From contig NC_088911.1 in NCBI RefSeq assembly GCF_963576675.1, positions 33,130,256-33,194,255 of the forward strand: a DNA stretch of 64,000 bases. The letters are read 5' to 3'. Position 1 is the stretch's first letter; each line of letters starts with the position of its first letter. The position numbers and the translations under genes were made by a program. This DNA comes from Euphorbia lathyris (taxonomy: Eukaryota; Streptophyta; Magnoliopsida; Malpighiales; Euphorbiaceae). A model generated the notes under the pieces. It was not told where the DNA came from, did no database searches, and saw only the letters and a list, made by a program, of their open reading frames with translations. This document shows, in pieces, positions 1-10,139 of this stretch.

Positions 1-1421
1 ATTAGTATAATTGATGCGCCTCTAGTAGAGCGATAAGTATTGTGTGATGTTATGTTTGTGTGTTACAGTTATGATCTCTCTACGTGCTCTAACTCTACTA
101 GATACTACGTAGGGGCAAGTGTACCCCATCGTATCAAGTAATAAATCTGGTTAAGTCCAAGTATCGAATCTGCGGGATTTATACCTACAAGTATTAAACT
201 ACTCAGTTATACACGTTATCTAACCGGTGAATACTGTAGCTTTGAGTTGGGTGACAATTACAACTACTCCTAAGCTACGGTGAAACAGACTTGTGTAGTT
301 CAAACTCTAATGAAGTGTTATGGGTAATGATAAGTTATAACATATGGCAAACAATTCGGAACATATGCGATTAATAATTTACTCTTGCAAAGATGACTAT
401 CTATAGACCGAACAACTCCATGAGGTTCTTAGGTCGTGATTTCCCCTTAAAGCGACTCTAATTCTTAGGATCAGAAACTAGGGCCCGTAAGTTCTGTGGC
501 AAGTCAATTCTTACGGTTTCTGGATTGTCAACTCCGGTAAGGCAACACCTATGTGAATCCTAATAGATTTCGGAGCTCGTAAGCGACCTACATAATAATC
601 AATTATAAGTATCAAAGCAAGTAATAAATAATAACACGTATAGTGAAACTAAAATTGTAAAGCATATATTATAAATGTGGAATGCGTAAATACAGAATAC
701 AACCAAACCTAGTACATAGAAAGAGTACAAGCTAATTAACAAGTAGAAAGGGAAGAAGAATCGACCCTTAGAACTAGCTAACCGGACTCAAAGTCGTCTC
801 TTAGGACTTGGAGATGGAACTCTCGAGCTTGGTGGATGCGGATGGAACAAAATTTCGACGGCGTGACGGAAGGAATACACAAGCTCTAAAGGTGGTAGAG
901 TTTTATTACACAAAATCTGAATGCCTAAATGAGTGCTAAGCACTCCTATTTATACACATCAAGCTCGGGGTCATAATCGCAATTACATAAGTCTTTGTGA
1001 TAGTTCACATTTTCCAGTTGATTTTCAGGCCATGCTCCGCGTGGACTGAGTTGACCTGGCCCGAAGATAAGGTTGGCTGCCGTAATTTAGTGGCCACCGT
1101 GTGGTGACGTGGCACGCTCCACATAGGGCGAAGCACGCTCCGCGTGGAGTGAAGTCTATTTCAGCCATTTTTCCTTTGTCCTTTACGTCCCATGTGTTTA
1201 TTCCGAACCTGCAAAACACGACTACAAACACCGAGATTACTTGATGTTTTATTTCTCTAAAATTGATAAAAAAAAAAGTAATGAAATTTATCAAAAGTAC
1301 AATTTTTACTATTATTTCGCTATTTATTCAAAACACACTTATTTTTGTAATTAAACTTAATTATTAGCTCAAAATAAACCGTAAATCACGCTAAAAAGAT
1401 AGGGACAAAATGTCCCTATCA
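1..1421 (-). mobile_element. LTR of a retrotransposon, cut by the window edge
   Basis: Read on the minus strand, this begins TGATAGGGACA at 1421 and runs off the left edge. The outer end is a short palindrome (1399-1419). Near the left edge the minus strand reads like the 3' part of a Ty3/gypsy LTR: a stretch around 120-180 has the same layout as the end of the Athila LTR at 41530-41600 (ATCCC...GATACTTG...TTATTACTTG). No coding sequence is seen. It sits inside a hAT transposase remnant, whose reading frame stops exactly at the boundary. The other end, primer site and 5-bp target duplication lie outside the window, so the family is tentative. Confidence 0.6.
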
Positions 1422-1860
1422 ATAACCCGTCTGTGTAAAGGCATTATAACTATATTTGTTATCACTGGCAAACAAATATCAACATAAACAATATGCAACA
1501 TCCTTAAATACACTATATTCTAGCCACTTATATTTTTCAAACCATTTACTTTGAAATTTCCTATTATGCCCACCAATGAGAGTTGATAGAAAATTATGCT
1601 CAAATGGTTAACAAGAGTCTTTAGCCACATATCGTCTCCTCAATATATCTCTAATGTCACTGTGGTAAGTATCAATTGGTTTACGTAATCCCGGATCACC
1701 AATTATATCATCATTTGGTAACTTCAACTTCAATATAAGCTCTTTTATCACTTTCTTGCTCAATAGGCCTCAAATTAATATGGAAAGAGGATGACTCAGT
1801 CTGATTTTTATTGGGTACTAATGTAGAAAAATATTTCTTCATATTTAAGATTCCTAACAT
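1422..1860 (-). pseudogene. hAT transposase N-terminal fragment (TTF zinc-finger type)
   Basis: The minus strand reads as the N-terminal part of a plant TTF-type hAT transposase. Recognisable pieces are MKKYFSTL, DIIGDPGLRKPI, RRYVAKDSC and a WF..Y.WLEYS..KDVAYC segment, which is the zinc-binding TTF region. A frame change lies near 1740 and there are in-frame stops, so it is broken. The reading stops at 1421, where the LTR element enters, and the rest of the gene must lie to the left of the window. The family assignment rests on motif recognition. Confidence 0.6.
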
Positions 1861-2450
1861 GTAAAAAAGTTATGTTTAATCAAATCCCCAATTAATAACA
1901 AGTATATAATATAACAAATTGAAATTTAGATGATTAAAATTGCGATTGGGGTCCCCAATTTATCAATACCACAATCACAATTTTAACCATCAAAATTTCA
2001 ATTAAATATAACTACCAACAATAAAAACTACAATACACACCCAAACAATCAATTAACTTAAAATATAGGTAAATAAAAACAATGATTTACTTAATTCAAA
2101 TTCTAGATAAAAATTAATTAAAATAAATAATAATTTAACATATAATAACTAATTGAGCCAAATAAATATACAAAGAAAAAGAAAAAGAGACAAAAAAAAA
2201 AAAACCAACCTCAATATATTCTTTTTTATCTTGAGAGTTGAGTTGAATAAAAAAAATGAGAAAAAGACAAAAGAAGAATGAAAGGAAAGGAGTTCACGTG
2301 AAGGAGAATGGTAAAGAAAAAGAAAAAGAAATCTTAATTTAAAGCAGCGCTTCTTCCGCACTAATTTTTTTAGCTTGTGAAGGACCAAAATGACGTCGTT
2401 TTGGTTCTTCACATGCCATAAAAAATGCCCAAAATGGGCCAATTACAATA
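1861..2450. other. AT-rich stretch, no gene seen
   Basis: This is probably the 5' non-coding part of the hAT remnant, judged by position. It holds A-rich and T-rich runs and a purine-rich block at 2160-2330. The open frames here are low-complexity and are not supported as genes. Confidence 0.4.
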
Positions 2451-2513
2451 CACTTGAGGCGGCTAGTGTTTGGCTGCCTCAAGTGTCTGGGGGTGCTAAT
2501 TCAGCACCCCCAG
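2451..2513. repeat. Two adjacent perfect hairpins
   Basis: The first hairpin has 10-bp arms (CACTTGAGGC, 2451-2460, and its complement at 2476-2485). The second has 11-bp arms (CTGGGGGTGCT, 2487-2497, with AGCACCCCCAG at 2503-2513) and a 5-bp loop. They are GC-rich in an AT-rich setting. They may be one end of a small inverted-repeat transposon, but no partner end was found. Confidence 0.6.
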
Positions 2514-2633
2514 CTTAAATGTACGGGGATTGGGGGGGCCAGAACTACCCCTGGTCAGAGTGGCTCTGGCGGCCAGATGGGACTGGACCCCCTGTCTACG
2601 TCACTGTGTATGGCCCACATAACTATCATGTAT

Positions 2634-2687
2634 CGATTATTTTTATGAAAAAAAAATAAAATATAGTTTTTTTTATAAAAATAATCG
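2634..2687. repeat. AT-rich inverted repeat
   Basis: The arms read CGATTATTTTTAT and its complement around an A-run and a T-run. The match continues weakly outward, suggesting a decayed foldback element of about 90 bp. No target duplication could be fixed. Confidence 0.5.
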
Positions 2688-2935
2688 GCACATAGCTCTC
2701 ACGTTTCATTTCTATTAGAGATCTAAGTTATCTCACATTGATGTGTCATCCATGTCATTATTTCGATGCCTTTTAACCACTGAAATCGATGAAATGACCT
2801 AATTGAGACAAAAGTTAAAGTTGAGTGATTTTATTGAGACAAATTGAGTGACCATTTTGAGACAACCATATAAATTCAGTGACCAATGGTGCATTTAACC
2901 CTATTTATTAGCTTCTAAGTTCACTTAATAACTAA
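2688..2935. other. Non-coding, repeat-like
   Basis: No gene is seen. It contains the phrase 'attgagaca' several times (about 2800-2870), which looks like degenerate short tandem sequence. Confidence 0.35.
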
Positions 2936-3434
2936 TAAAAATGAGGGAAAAATACAAAAATAAAGCTTGTGGTTACACTTGTTTTTGATCGGCACCCTTG
3001 TGGTTTAAAAGTTTGTAAAATGGTACCTTGGGGTTTATTCTATTAGCAAACACATGCCAAATTGACTAACGGTGTTAAAAGTCAAAGGAAAAAGAGTTAA
3101 TTTAGTCCTTATATTTATTTGTTTTATAAATTAACCCACTCTTATTATCTAATTATCACAAACAAACCTCAAAATAAAAAATAAAAATAAAATACTCCAT
3201 CTTCTTCATCTCTCTTTAATTTCTTTTCTTTCTCTCTCTTCTCTCTCCTCTTTGTTAATTTCTTTCTTTAAAATCAATTGAATTTTTATCTCTTTCTAAA
3301 TCTAATCTTTAATTAGTTTACTACTCTCTAAAATTCGAGATCTTTTTCAACATGCAATTTTGAGAAATTTCAGTTTCCTGATTTGAAGTAAAGAAATCCC
3401 ACTCCTAGGGATTCATTTGATTTCAAGTTTTAGT

Positions 3435-3966
3435 ATGAAGTTGAAGCATCAAAAATACTTTTCAAGCTCAAATTCGCCTTTAGATTCTGAGAAATCCCCG
3501 AATCAAAGCGAGTATCCGAGCAAGATGCCTAATTTCAAACACCAAGAAATAGAGGGACCTATAGTGGAAAGGGATCTTTGAGCTTTAGCAAAAGGAGAGC
3601 AGAGAGGTCCTTGAGAAGATGATGAAGAACATGTATAATTTGAGTCAAGCTTTAGCTGTTCTAGGTCTGGTTCAACTAGGCTTTGGAGCTTGGATTTCAT
3701 ATACTACCAAAGCAGCTCCAATGGCAGAGGCGTGAATTCAGGGTTTTGTGGTCTTTGGATTCCCTTTTACACTGGCTTTTATGGTGAGGCAATCATTGAA
3801 ATCAATGTATTTCTTTAATAAGATGGAGGAGCAAGCTAGGTTGCAGATTCTAACTCTAACCTTTCAAATTACTAAGAATTTGAATGTTTTGTTTGCAAGG
3901 ACACCATAATTTTGATGGATTGCTGGATTATCGATTGGATTATTGTTCACTTTGTTTTCAAGATAA
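3435..3966 (+). pseudogene. Captured copy of a small plant membrane-protein gene
   Basis: Starting from ATG at 3435 the frame reads MKLKHQKYFSSSNSPL and so on. It meets a stop near 3580, shifts by one base near 3610, and then gives NLSQALAVLGLVQLGFGAWI, a membrane-like helix. A further stop follows near 3735, then [20 protein letters not shown], an acidic amphipathic stretch ([10 protein letters not shown]) and a last hydrophobic segment ending near 3966. It resembles a conserved plant protein of unknown function with two or three membrane helices. I know of no assigned role. The three disruptions make it non-functional. It lies in the MULE on the same strand as the sucrose synthase piece. 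Confidence 0.6.
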
Positions 3967-4210
3967 TTTTGTGTGTTGAGCAATAAGATTTGTGATTGCT
4001 TTGATTCTGCACAAATTAATTAATTAATTAATTTTTAAGTAATCCTGACAGATGTTATAAATCGGCCATTGTTGATGTTTGGGCTTATCTTAAAATTGAT
4101 AAAATATACAATATTGTGCTTAGTGTAGTGATTATTTTTCTTATATATTCAAGTTTTGGGTTTGATTTTGTGGGTCTATTCCTTACATTTGCTTCTAATT
4201 TGTTTAACAG

Positions 4211-4325
4211 TATTATCTGATCAGTAGCTATGGCTGAATGTGTTATCACCCGCGTTCACAGCATCCGTGGACGTTTGGATGAGACTCTTGCGGCTAACCT
4301 AATGAAATTGTTGCCTTTGTCAGAG
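4211..4325 (+). pseudogene. Captured 5' end of a sucrose synthase gene
   Basis: ATG at 4230 opens MAECVITRVHSIRGRLDETL, which matches the conserved start of plant sucrose synthases (UDP-glucose plus fructose from sucrose and UDP, cytosolic). A missing base near 4298 then breaks the frame. Reading the next frame restores the expected NEIVA.. continuation until about 4320. Just upstream, 'tttgtttaacag' at 4200-4210 looks like the 3' splice site of the leader intron that these genes carry in the 5' untranslated region, so intron sequence was probably captured too. Only about 30 codons remain. The sequence then runs into a 96-bp hairpin. Confidence 0.8.
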
Positions 4326-4413
4326 ATTAATATAGGATATATGATTGGGCCTTAACTAAAAGCTCGAACTTATAGTTAAGGCCCAATCATATATCTTATA
4401 TTAATCTCTGACA
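4318..4413. repeat. 96-bp hairpin with TG...CA ends
   Basis: The arms of about 40 bp pair almost perfectly: 'tgtcagagattaatat' at 4318 with 'atattaatctctgaca' ending 4413, and 'gattgggccttaacta' with 'tagttaaggcccaatc' near the loop. It starts exactly where the sucrose synthase homology fades. The TG...CA ends and the 'gggccttaacta' motif resemble LTR termini of some plant Copia elements. It could be a deleted LTR, a tiny foldback element or a filler from capture. Confidence 0.65.
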
Positions 4414-4775
4414 ACTCACCAAATAAGGGATTTTTCGTATTTTAGAGAGAGAAATTACAAAGAGGATAGAGAAATAAAAAGAAGAATAAGAAATTAAAGA
4501 GAGATGGAGAAGATGGTGTATTTGATATTTATTTTTTATTTTGGGGTTAGTTTGTGATAATTAGATAATAAAAGGGTTAATTTATAAAATAAATAAATAT
4601 AAGGACCAAATTAACTATTTTCCCTTTGACTTTTAACACTATTAGTCAATTTGGTATGTGTTTGCTAACGGAATGAACCTCAATGTACCATTTTACAAAC
4701 TTTTAAACCACAAGGGTGCCGATCGAAAACAGATGTAACCACAAAGTTTATTTTTGGACTTTTCCCTAAAAATAA

Positions 4776-5149
4776 GTAAGCTATTTATTTTGGATTAATG
4801 CTATTTGGATCATGTGGTATCCAAGTTGTTATTTGCCTCTGTGGTATTATTTGATTAGTTTTGTCTTCTTAAGTATTCTCATAGGTGACAATTCGACTCA
4901 TTTTTAGATGAAGAAATTTCCGATTTATTAAAATTTCCACATGATACAATTTTTAACATGTGGCATGTACACTTGCTAATTATTTTGATTCTTTTTTCAT
5001 ATACACTTAATATGCGGATAAATAAAGAATTATTTGGTTTTCTTATTTATCCACAATTTTATATGAAAAAAAAAATTTAAAACAATTTTCATATATACCC
5101 TATAAAATTTTAGATAAAAAATATGTATTATATATTAATTTTACTTTTT
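4776..5149. other. Non-coding spacer
   Basis: No gene, terminal repeat or tandem array is seen. The stretch is AT-rich, with a low-complexity T-run at its right end that belongs to the LINE tail. Confidence 0.35.
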
Positions 5150-6585
5150 TTTTTTTTTGAAATCAAAGAAACTTTATTATTCAATATCAGCACTTAAGTC
5201 ATTATAAATGAACTGGGGGGATTATGTTTCCATATCCCATGATCAGACACAGAACTAGACGCTCTTGCAAGCATATGAGCAATCTTATTCGCTGACCTTC
5301 TAATGAAAGAAACAGATAAAATATTTAGCTTGCAAATCAAAGCTTTACAATCATCAACAATAATGCCAAAAGGGGAAACTAGTTCTGTAGTTCCAGAAAT
5401 TGCAAGAACCAAGAGCTGAGAATCCATTTCCAGATGAACATTAGTAAAACCTTCCGTCTTCAACCAACTAAGAGCTTCACGACAACTCATTCCTTCAGCC
5501 AATAGTGGGTCTTGACAGTTATTGATCACACCATTGCCAGCAGCTATGAAGCACCCCTCGTGATTCATTAACACAAAACCAAAACCAGCATGACCTGTAT
5601 CCTGGAATAGTGCAGCGTCAACATTGAGCTTCAAACTATCTTGTGCCGGGCACAACCACTTCGAACTAACTGCTTCTCCACCAGGCGCTGCAATCAGTGT
5701 TTAGGCCTGCTGCCAACTGTTCAGAAACACCGTTGCATTGCTATAAGAAATAGCAGGAGGCTGTCGATTCTCTTCCCACACCAGCCTATTTCTATCATTC
5801 CAAATTGCCCAGCATAACGTAGCAGCAATCTCAACAGATATATTATCATGGTAGTTTATAATGAAAGCCCAAAAATCACAGAAACTACTAACCCGAGAGC
5901 TCAGATCTCCTACCTTAGACAGTATCCAAACCTGTCTTGCTTCCGGACAGGTGACTAACGCATGTAGGATAGTTTCATCATGGATATTGCATCATGGGCA
6001 AAGCGTAGGGATATTGATTCGTTTCTTTACTAGCTCGGATCTTGTTGGCAGACACTGAGTGCTTGCTCTCCACAACAGATGTCGAACTTTAGGAGGGACT
6101 TTAATCCTCCAAATGTTGTTCAGTACCCTATCCATCACAACCTCTTGACTATTAACACTATTATTTTACAGGAAGCTATAGCCACTTTTAACCGAATAGG
6201 CCCCATTTCGTTCTAACCTCCACCACCATCGATCCCGTGTCTCTCTCTGACTAAGAGTGGTCTTAGAAATAAGTAATCTATCCCTTACGGAGAATAGATT
6301 TTGCAAAATAAAATGATCCCACTCGCCATTCCTATCAAATCGCAACATAGCCACTGTAATCGAGTCATCACCAGGTGGTGCAATACTATCAACATATGGA
6401 TTGACTTCATCAGGTAGCCAAGGATCAGTCCATACATTCACCTCCTCCCCTGAACCGATAAGAATACGAATTTATGATTTCAACAGTGGAAGACCAGCAA
6501 GGATACTACGCCAAATATAACTTGGATTAGCTCTTACCTCAGCTTCGAGAATTGAAAAATGTGGGAAGTAACGAGCCTTAATAAT
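5150..6585 (-). mobile_element. 5'-truncated LINE (zinc-finger plus RNase H part)
   Basis: A T-run at about 5145-5158 is the poly(A) tail of a minus-strand non-LTR element. Above it the minus strand codes, in order from the 5' side, for the end of the reverse transcriptase ORF ('ANPSYIWRSILAGLPL' near 6540, NVWTDPWLPDE at 6440), the zf-RVT zinc-binding region (about 6130-5830: WRASTQCLPTR, a Cys/His cluster) and an RNase H domain (5700-5194). The EN and RT catalytic parts are absent, as expected for incomplete reverse transcription. I could not identify a target duplication. Confidence 0.8.
5194..5700 (-). pseudogene. LINE RNase H domain
   Basis: The minus frame gives KLNVDAALFQDTG at the start, AEGMSCREALSW in the middle, LEMDSQLLVLA and finally RRSANKIAHMLARAS. 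These are the four blocks of the RVT_3-type RNase H found at the C-terminus of plant LINE ORF2, with D, E, D acids present. This domain removes RNA from the RNA:DNA hybrid during retrotransposition. It is the cleanest part of the fragment, open for 153 codons. The upstream zf-RVT part is in the same element but carries stops, so the protein cannot be made whole. Confidence 0.75.
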
Positions 6586-6589
6586 TATT

Positions 6590-7440
6590 TTGTAAATAAA
6601 GTTTTTTTTACACTAACCATTAATAATTATTAAATATTTATTCAAGTTTTACATATCGAAGAATATAAACTTGAATAATTAAACAAAAACTAAAAAAAGT
6701 AATCAAACAAAAGAATTTAAACAAGAGTAATAATTTTAATATAACCTTAATGTAAAAGAACCCTTATTATAAATAATTATTATTTAAATATAAACTTTGT
6801 CTGCTCATACATCATGTTTACATGGAAACCGGTGTTTCAAACATCGGTTTCCATACAACACCTACACTGGTACATTAATAACCGGTGTCAACTAACCATG
6901 TTAGGTTAAAAAGAACATTACAATCGAAAAATATTTTAACTCAATATTTGTATCCAAATTATTTCAAAACATACATTTTTTTAAGGAATTATCCTATTTT
7001 TATATTTACTTTCCACCTTATATATACACACATCCCTATATACTATTTACTTTTAACAAAAAATAGAGTTACCAAACATGGACTTGAAAGATACCTAATT
7101 CATGTAGAAGCACTTATAGTGCATATAATTTCATTGTTACTTTCTATGAATCACAACCAACCACCATGGAAGTTGTGTCTAATTTTTATTTATTACTTTA
7201 TGTACTTGACATATAAAAACAAAAAAAAAAACTTTTAAGGAGAGTGCTACACACTCAAATGTTTTTCATGTAAAGTGCATCATACGCACAGTGTGGAACC
7301 TTAAAAATAAGGAGAGTATTTTTAAATGGTGGACTCTAGATTTCTGTTTTTTTTTTATTTCTTAATCCTGATTTTTCTTCTTTCAAGTCCTCTCTAATTA
7401 ATAAGATTTTATTTTTTGACCCCTTAAAATAAAAAAAGTT
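6590..7440. other. AT-rich region with a palindrome, no gene
   Basis: A palindrome around 6828-6854 (GGAAACCGGTGTTT...AACATCGGTTTCC) and further 'accggtgt' words at 6880-6890 resemble subterminal repeats of DNA transposons. No matching ends were found. The open frames at 6885-7238 are low-complexity. Confidence 0.4.
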
Positions 7441-7535
7441 ACAACAACTCTAATAGGTTGTTATTTTAAGATGTAACTTGATCGAGGTGGCATCAATTAT
7501 TTGTTACCACCCATTAGACATGCTCTAAGGACAAG
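7441..7535. repeat. Small Harbinger-like MITE (tentative)
   Basis: 'caacaactctaataggttg' near 7443 and 'cacccattagacatgctc' near 7515-7532 form an imperfect inverted repeat. The right end, GCTC followed by TAA, is shared with the other Harbinger MITEs in this window. A clean 3-bp duplication is not seen on both sides. Confidence 0.4.
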
Positions 7536-8020
7536 TCTAGTGGATACACTTTCTATGTGTTTTTCTCAAAATAGAAGTAGATATCCAGTAGAGCGATTGT
7601 TCACAAAATTGATTTGTTTACTAAATTGGGAGTGTACTTGTGTCAGTTGTGAGAAAATAGCAAAAACAATGTAGCTTTGGCGTGTGGACGAAACACAGTC
7701 TGTCTAATGGCCTAATCTGGTGCGTGCGCCATCACATGCATTTTGTATGCATACTGTCTGCATTGCCTCCATCACATGTATACATATTCTGATCCATTTT
7801 ATAATATTTTATAATATTCTAACTATTTTAAGTATTGTATGCATACTGCCTCCATCCCTATATATATTTTTTCAATTAATTTTTTTATTTATTTTTACAA
7901 TTAATACTTATTCATTATTTTTTACTTCAAATTAATTAACTAATTAAATAATTATTATTTTTTATATAATATTAAGTATTGAATTAATCATTTTGTTGTA
8001 TAATTTTTTTTATATGGTAT
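7536..8020. other. Non-coding spacer, AT-rich
   Basis: Nothing coding is supported. The ORF-like stretch 7720-7935 is low-complexity. Confidence 0.35.
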
Positions 8021-8096
8021 TTAGAGCAACTTTAGTCCAAAGTTACAAAGTGTGTTACTTTGAGCCTCCACATAATAAAAAATAACACCCTAAGAG

Positions 8097-9377
8097 TAGG
8101 GACGGATCTATAGTGGAGGAAATGGGGACACTTGCCCCCACTGAGATCTGGTAGTTTTTAGAAACTCATGGAAAAAAATTTAGAAATTTAAAATTTGCCC
8201 CCTCTAATCTGCATTGTTGCAGGTGCTAAGTTTTCTGCATGTAGTTCTCGGTTGAAGATGATAGAGATTTATCTTTTATTTCTTTTTCTTTAGTCAGAAA
8301 AAGTAAAAAAATGAATATAAATATTTAGAAATACTGCAAAAAGGTTTTCTTGATTTGAAATAAGAGCAGACTGTCTGTCTGTCTCAGTAGTAATTTATAC
8401 TATAGATAGCTACTTGCAAAAATAAATATTTTATATATAAAAATGGAGAGAGAAGAGTTTCTTTAATATTGTAATATTTCATTGCTGCTAACACAATGAT
8501 ACAACCAATTAAAAACATAAAACAATTTTACCAAAGAAAACATAAAACAATTTTTTTTAAAGCACAAAAAAAAACATAAAACAATTAATCCGATCCATTA
8601 GTTTTTTTTCTTTTAAAAGCACAAAAAATCAACACTTAGATGACTATTCTTAAAGAAATAGCCAACTACATTCAAAATTGTCCACTTAAAAATATATTGA
8701 GATAAAACAATTCTTCTAAACCAATTCTCATTTTAAAAAGCTCAAATCCCCTTAATCTATCCAAATGTTAATTATTTGACCATCTGACCTATTATTTTGT
8801 CATATTTCATTTCTAAAGTATTTCAATTAGTGAAATTTCATCCAATTTAAATGGAGAATTAACAAACTTGTTATCTTATTGACACATGATGATATTTTAA
8901 CACTTAAACTCCATAAATTTGTTTTATTTTTTTTCCTCTTTTAATCTAATGAATTATTTTCACATAAAAAAATTTATATGACAAATAAACTTTAAGACGT
9001 GCCACGTGTCAAGTCTAAGTGTCAAAATATTACTATATATCAGGGGATATTGGTTTTGTAAAGTCTCCACCAAATTATGTGAAATTTCATCGATTAGAAT
9101 AGTTCAAGGGCCAAAAAATATGACCAAATATTAGGCCAAGGACCAAATGGCAAAACTTTAAATAAGTCATTAGTTGAATATCACTTTAAGCCTTCTAAAA
9201 ATAACTAAACGGTTTGTAGTTCAAAAGCCGTGCATTAATTACAATTATCTTTTATGAAAAATCACATGTTTAGTATATAAAGTTGCTACAACCGAATTAA
9301 CGGTGAAATTGTTTATTTTACACTACACTACATATATAGTTTGCCTCCACTAGTTAAAATTTCTGGATTCGTCCCTG
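8097..9377. mobile_element. Non-autonomous hAT element
   Basis: The termini are TAGGGACGGATC on the left and the complement of CAGGGACGAATCC on the right, with further matching 'gtggagg' words inside. An exact 8-bp duplication CCTAAGAG flanks it (8089-8096 and 9378-9385), diagnostic of hAT. No transposase is seen in its 1281 bp. The right copy of the duplication overlaps the start of the neighbouring MITE. Confidence 0.8.
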
Positions 9378-9382
9378 CCTAA

Positions 9383-9787
9383 GAGCAACAATACTGGTTG
9401 CAACATGGGGTAAGTGTATGAGCTGCCAAAACAATAACTGTTTTAGAATTAAAATAACAAGGTTTGTGTATATATAAAAAAATAATGAAAAGAAATTTTA
9501 TGTATTTAATAATGGATGACAGACTTTGTCTCCCACTTTCTTTCACAATTCTTCCACAAAGAGACTCCCTAAATACATAATTTGGAATACACTATCTCTT
9601 TTAGAGGCTTCTCATTTTTCCGTGTATCTCAAGCTCCAATATAAACAATAAATTTCATTTTCTATGGACTTGTTACTTCATGTTACTACTGTTAGTAACA
9701 CCCAACAACTTGCAACAAAGAAAACACAACTCCTCTATTGGTTGGGTGTTACAAGCAACAAGCTTGTAACACCCATTAGAGGTGCTC
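9383..9787. mobile_element. Harbinger-type MITE
   Basis: The left end is GAGCAACAATACTGG and the right end in complement is GAGCACCTCTAATGG. TAA flanks both sides (9380-9382 and 9788-9790). It has no ORF and lies inside the left part of the larger Harbinger element. Terminal matches are about two thirds over 22 bp, so it is an old copy or a divergent subfamily. Confidence 0.6.
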
Positions 9788-9790
9788 TAA

Positions 9791-10139
9791 AGTTACATAC
9801 CACTACAACGCCTTGTTACTTCAACTTTTAATGGACCCCACTTGTCATAAAACACTTCATATTTACTAAATTAATATATAATTAATAATTTTTTACCCAA
9901 CAATATAATTAATTCAATACTAATTATTAATACAACAAAAATATTTATCCAATATAATAATTAATTCAATATGTAATATTATTTTAATAAAATTAAATAA
10001 ACAAATAATTATTATGAAATAAATTCAAATTATTATGTGCCTAATTATTTATCAAATTAAAAAACACTCATGGAATAAGTCTCATAAATTGATTAAAATA
10101 CGGGTTACATACGACAAAATAACATAATTTTTATGAGAA
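9791..10139. other. Harbinger left subterminal and 3' non-coding region
   Basis: AT-rich sequence containing part of the long inverted repeat shared with 21400-21580. No gene. Confidence 0.5.

Larger units (their letters stand above)
2945..4766. mobile_element. Pack-MULE (Mutator-like element with captured gene pieces)
   Basis: Long terminal inverted repeats of about 300 bp run inward from GGGAAAA at 2945 and from its complement ending at 4766. Both carry the phrases 'tgtggtttaaaagtttgtaaaatggtac' and 'gtcaatttggtatgtgtttgc' or their complements with scattered differences. Flanking 9-mers are TAAAAATGA (2936-2944) and TAAAAATAA (4767-4775), a 9-bp target duplication with one mismatch, as expected for Mutator elements. 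There is no transposase. The interior holds a small membrane-protein gene copy (3435-3966), the start of a sucrose synthase gene (4211-4325) and a 96-bp hairpin (4318-4413). Boundaries are well supported, and the Pack-MULE label follows from the captured contents. Confidence 0.85.

Noticed and set aside
1025..1294. 89-codon minus frame
   Set aside because: Lies within the LTR, shows no domain and has a low-complexity start.
6885..7238. 117-codon frame
   Set aside because: AT-rich composition with no recognisable domain or homologous copy; probably chance.
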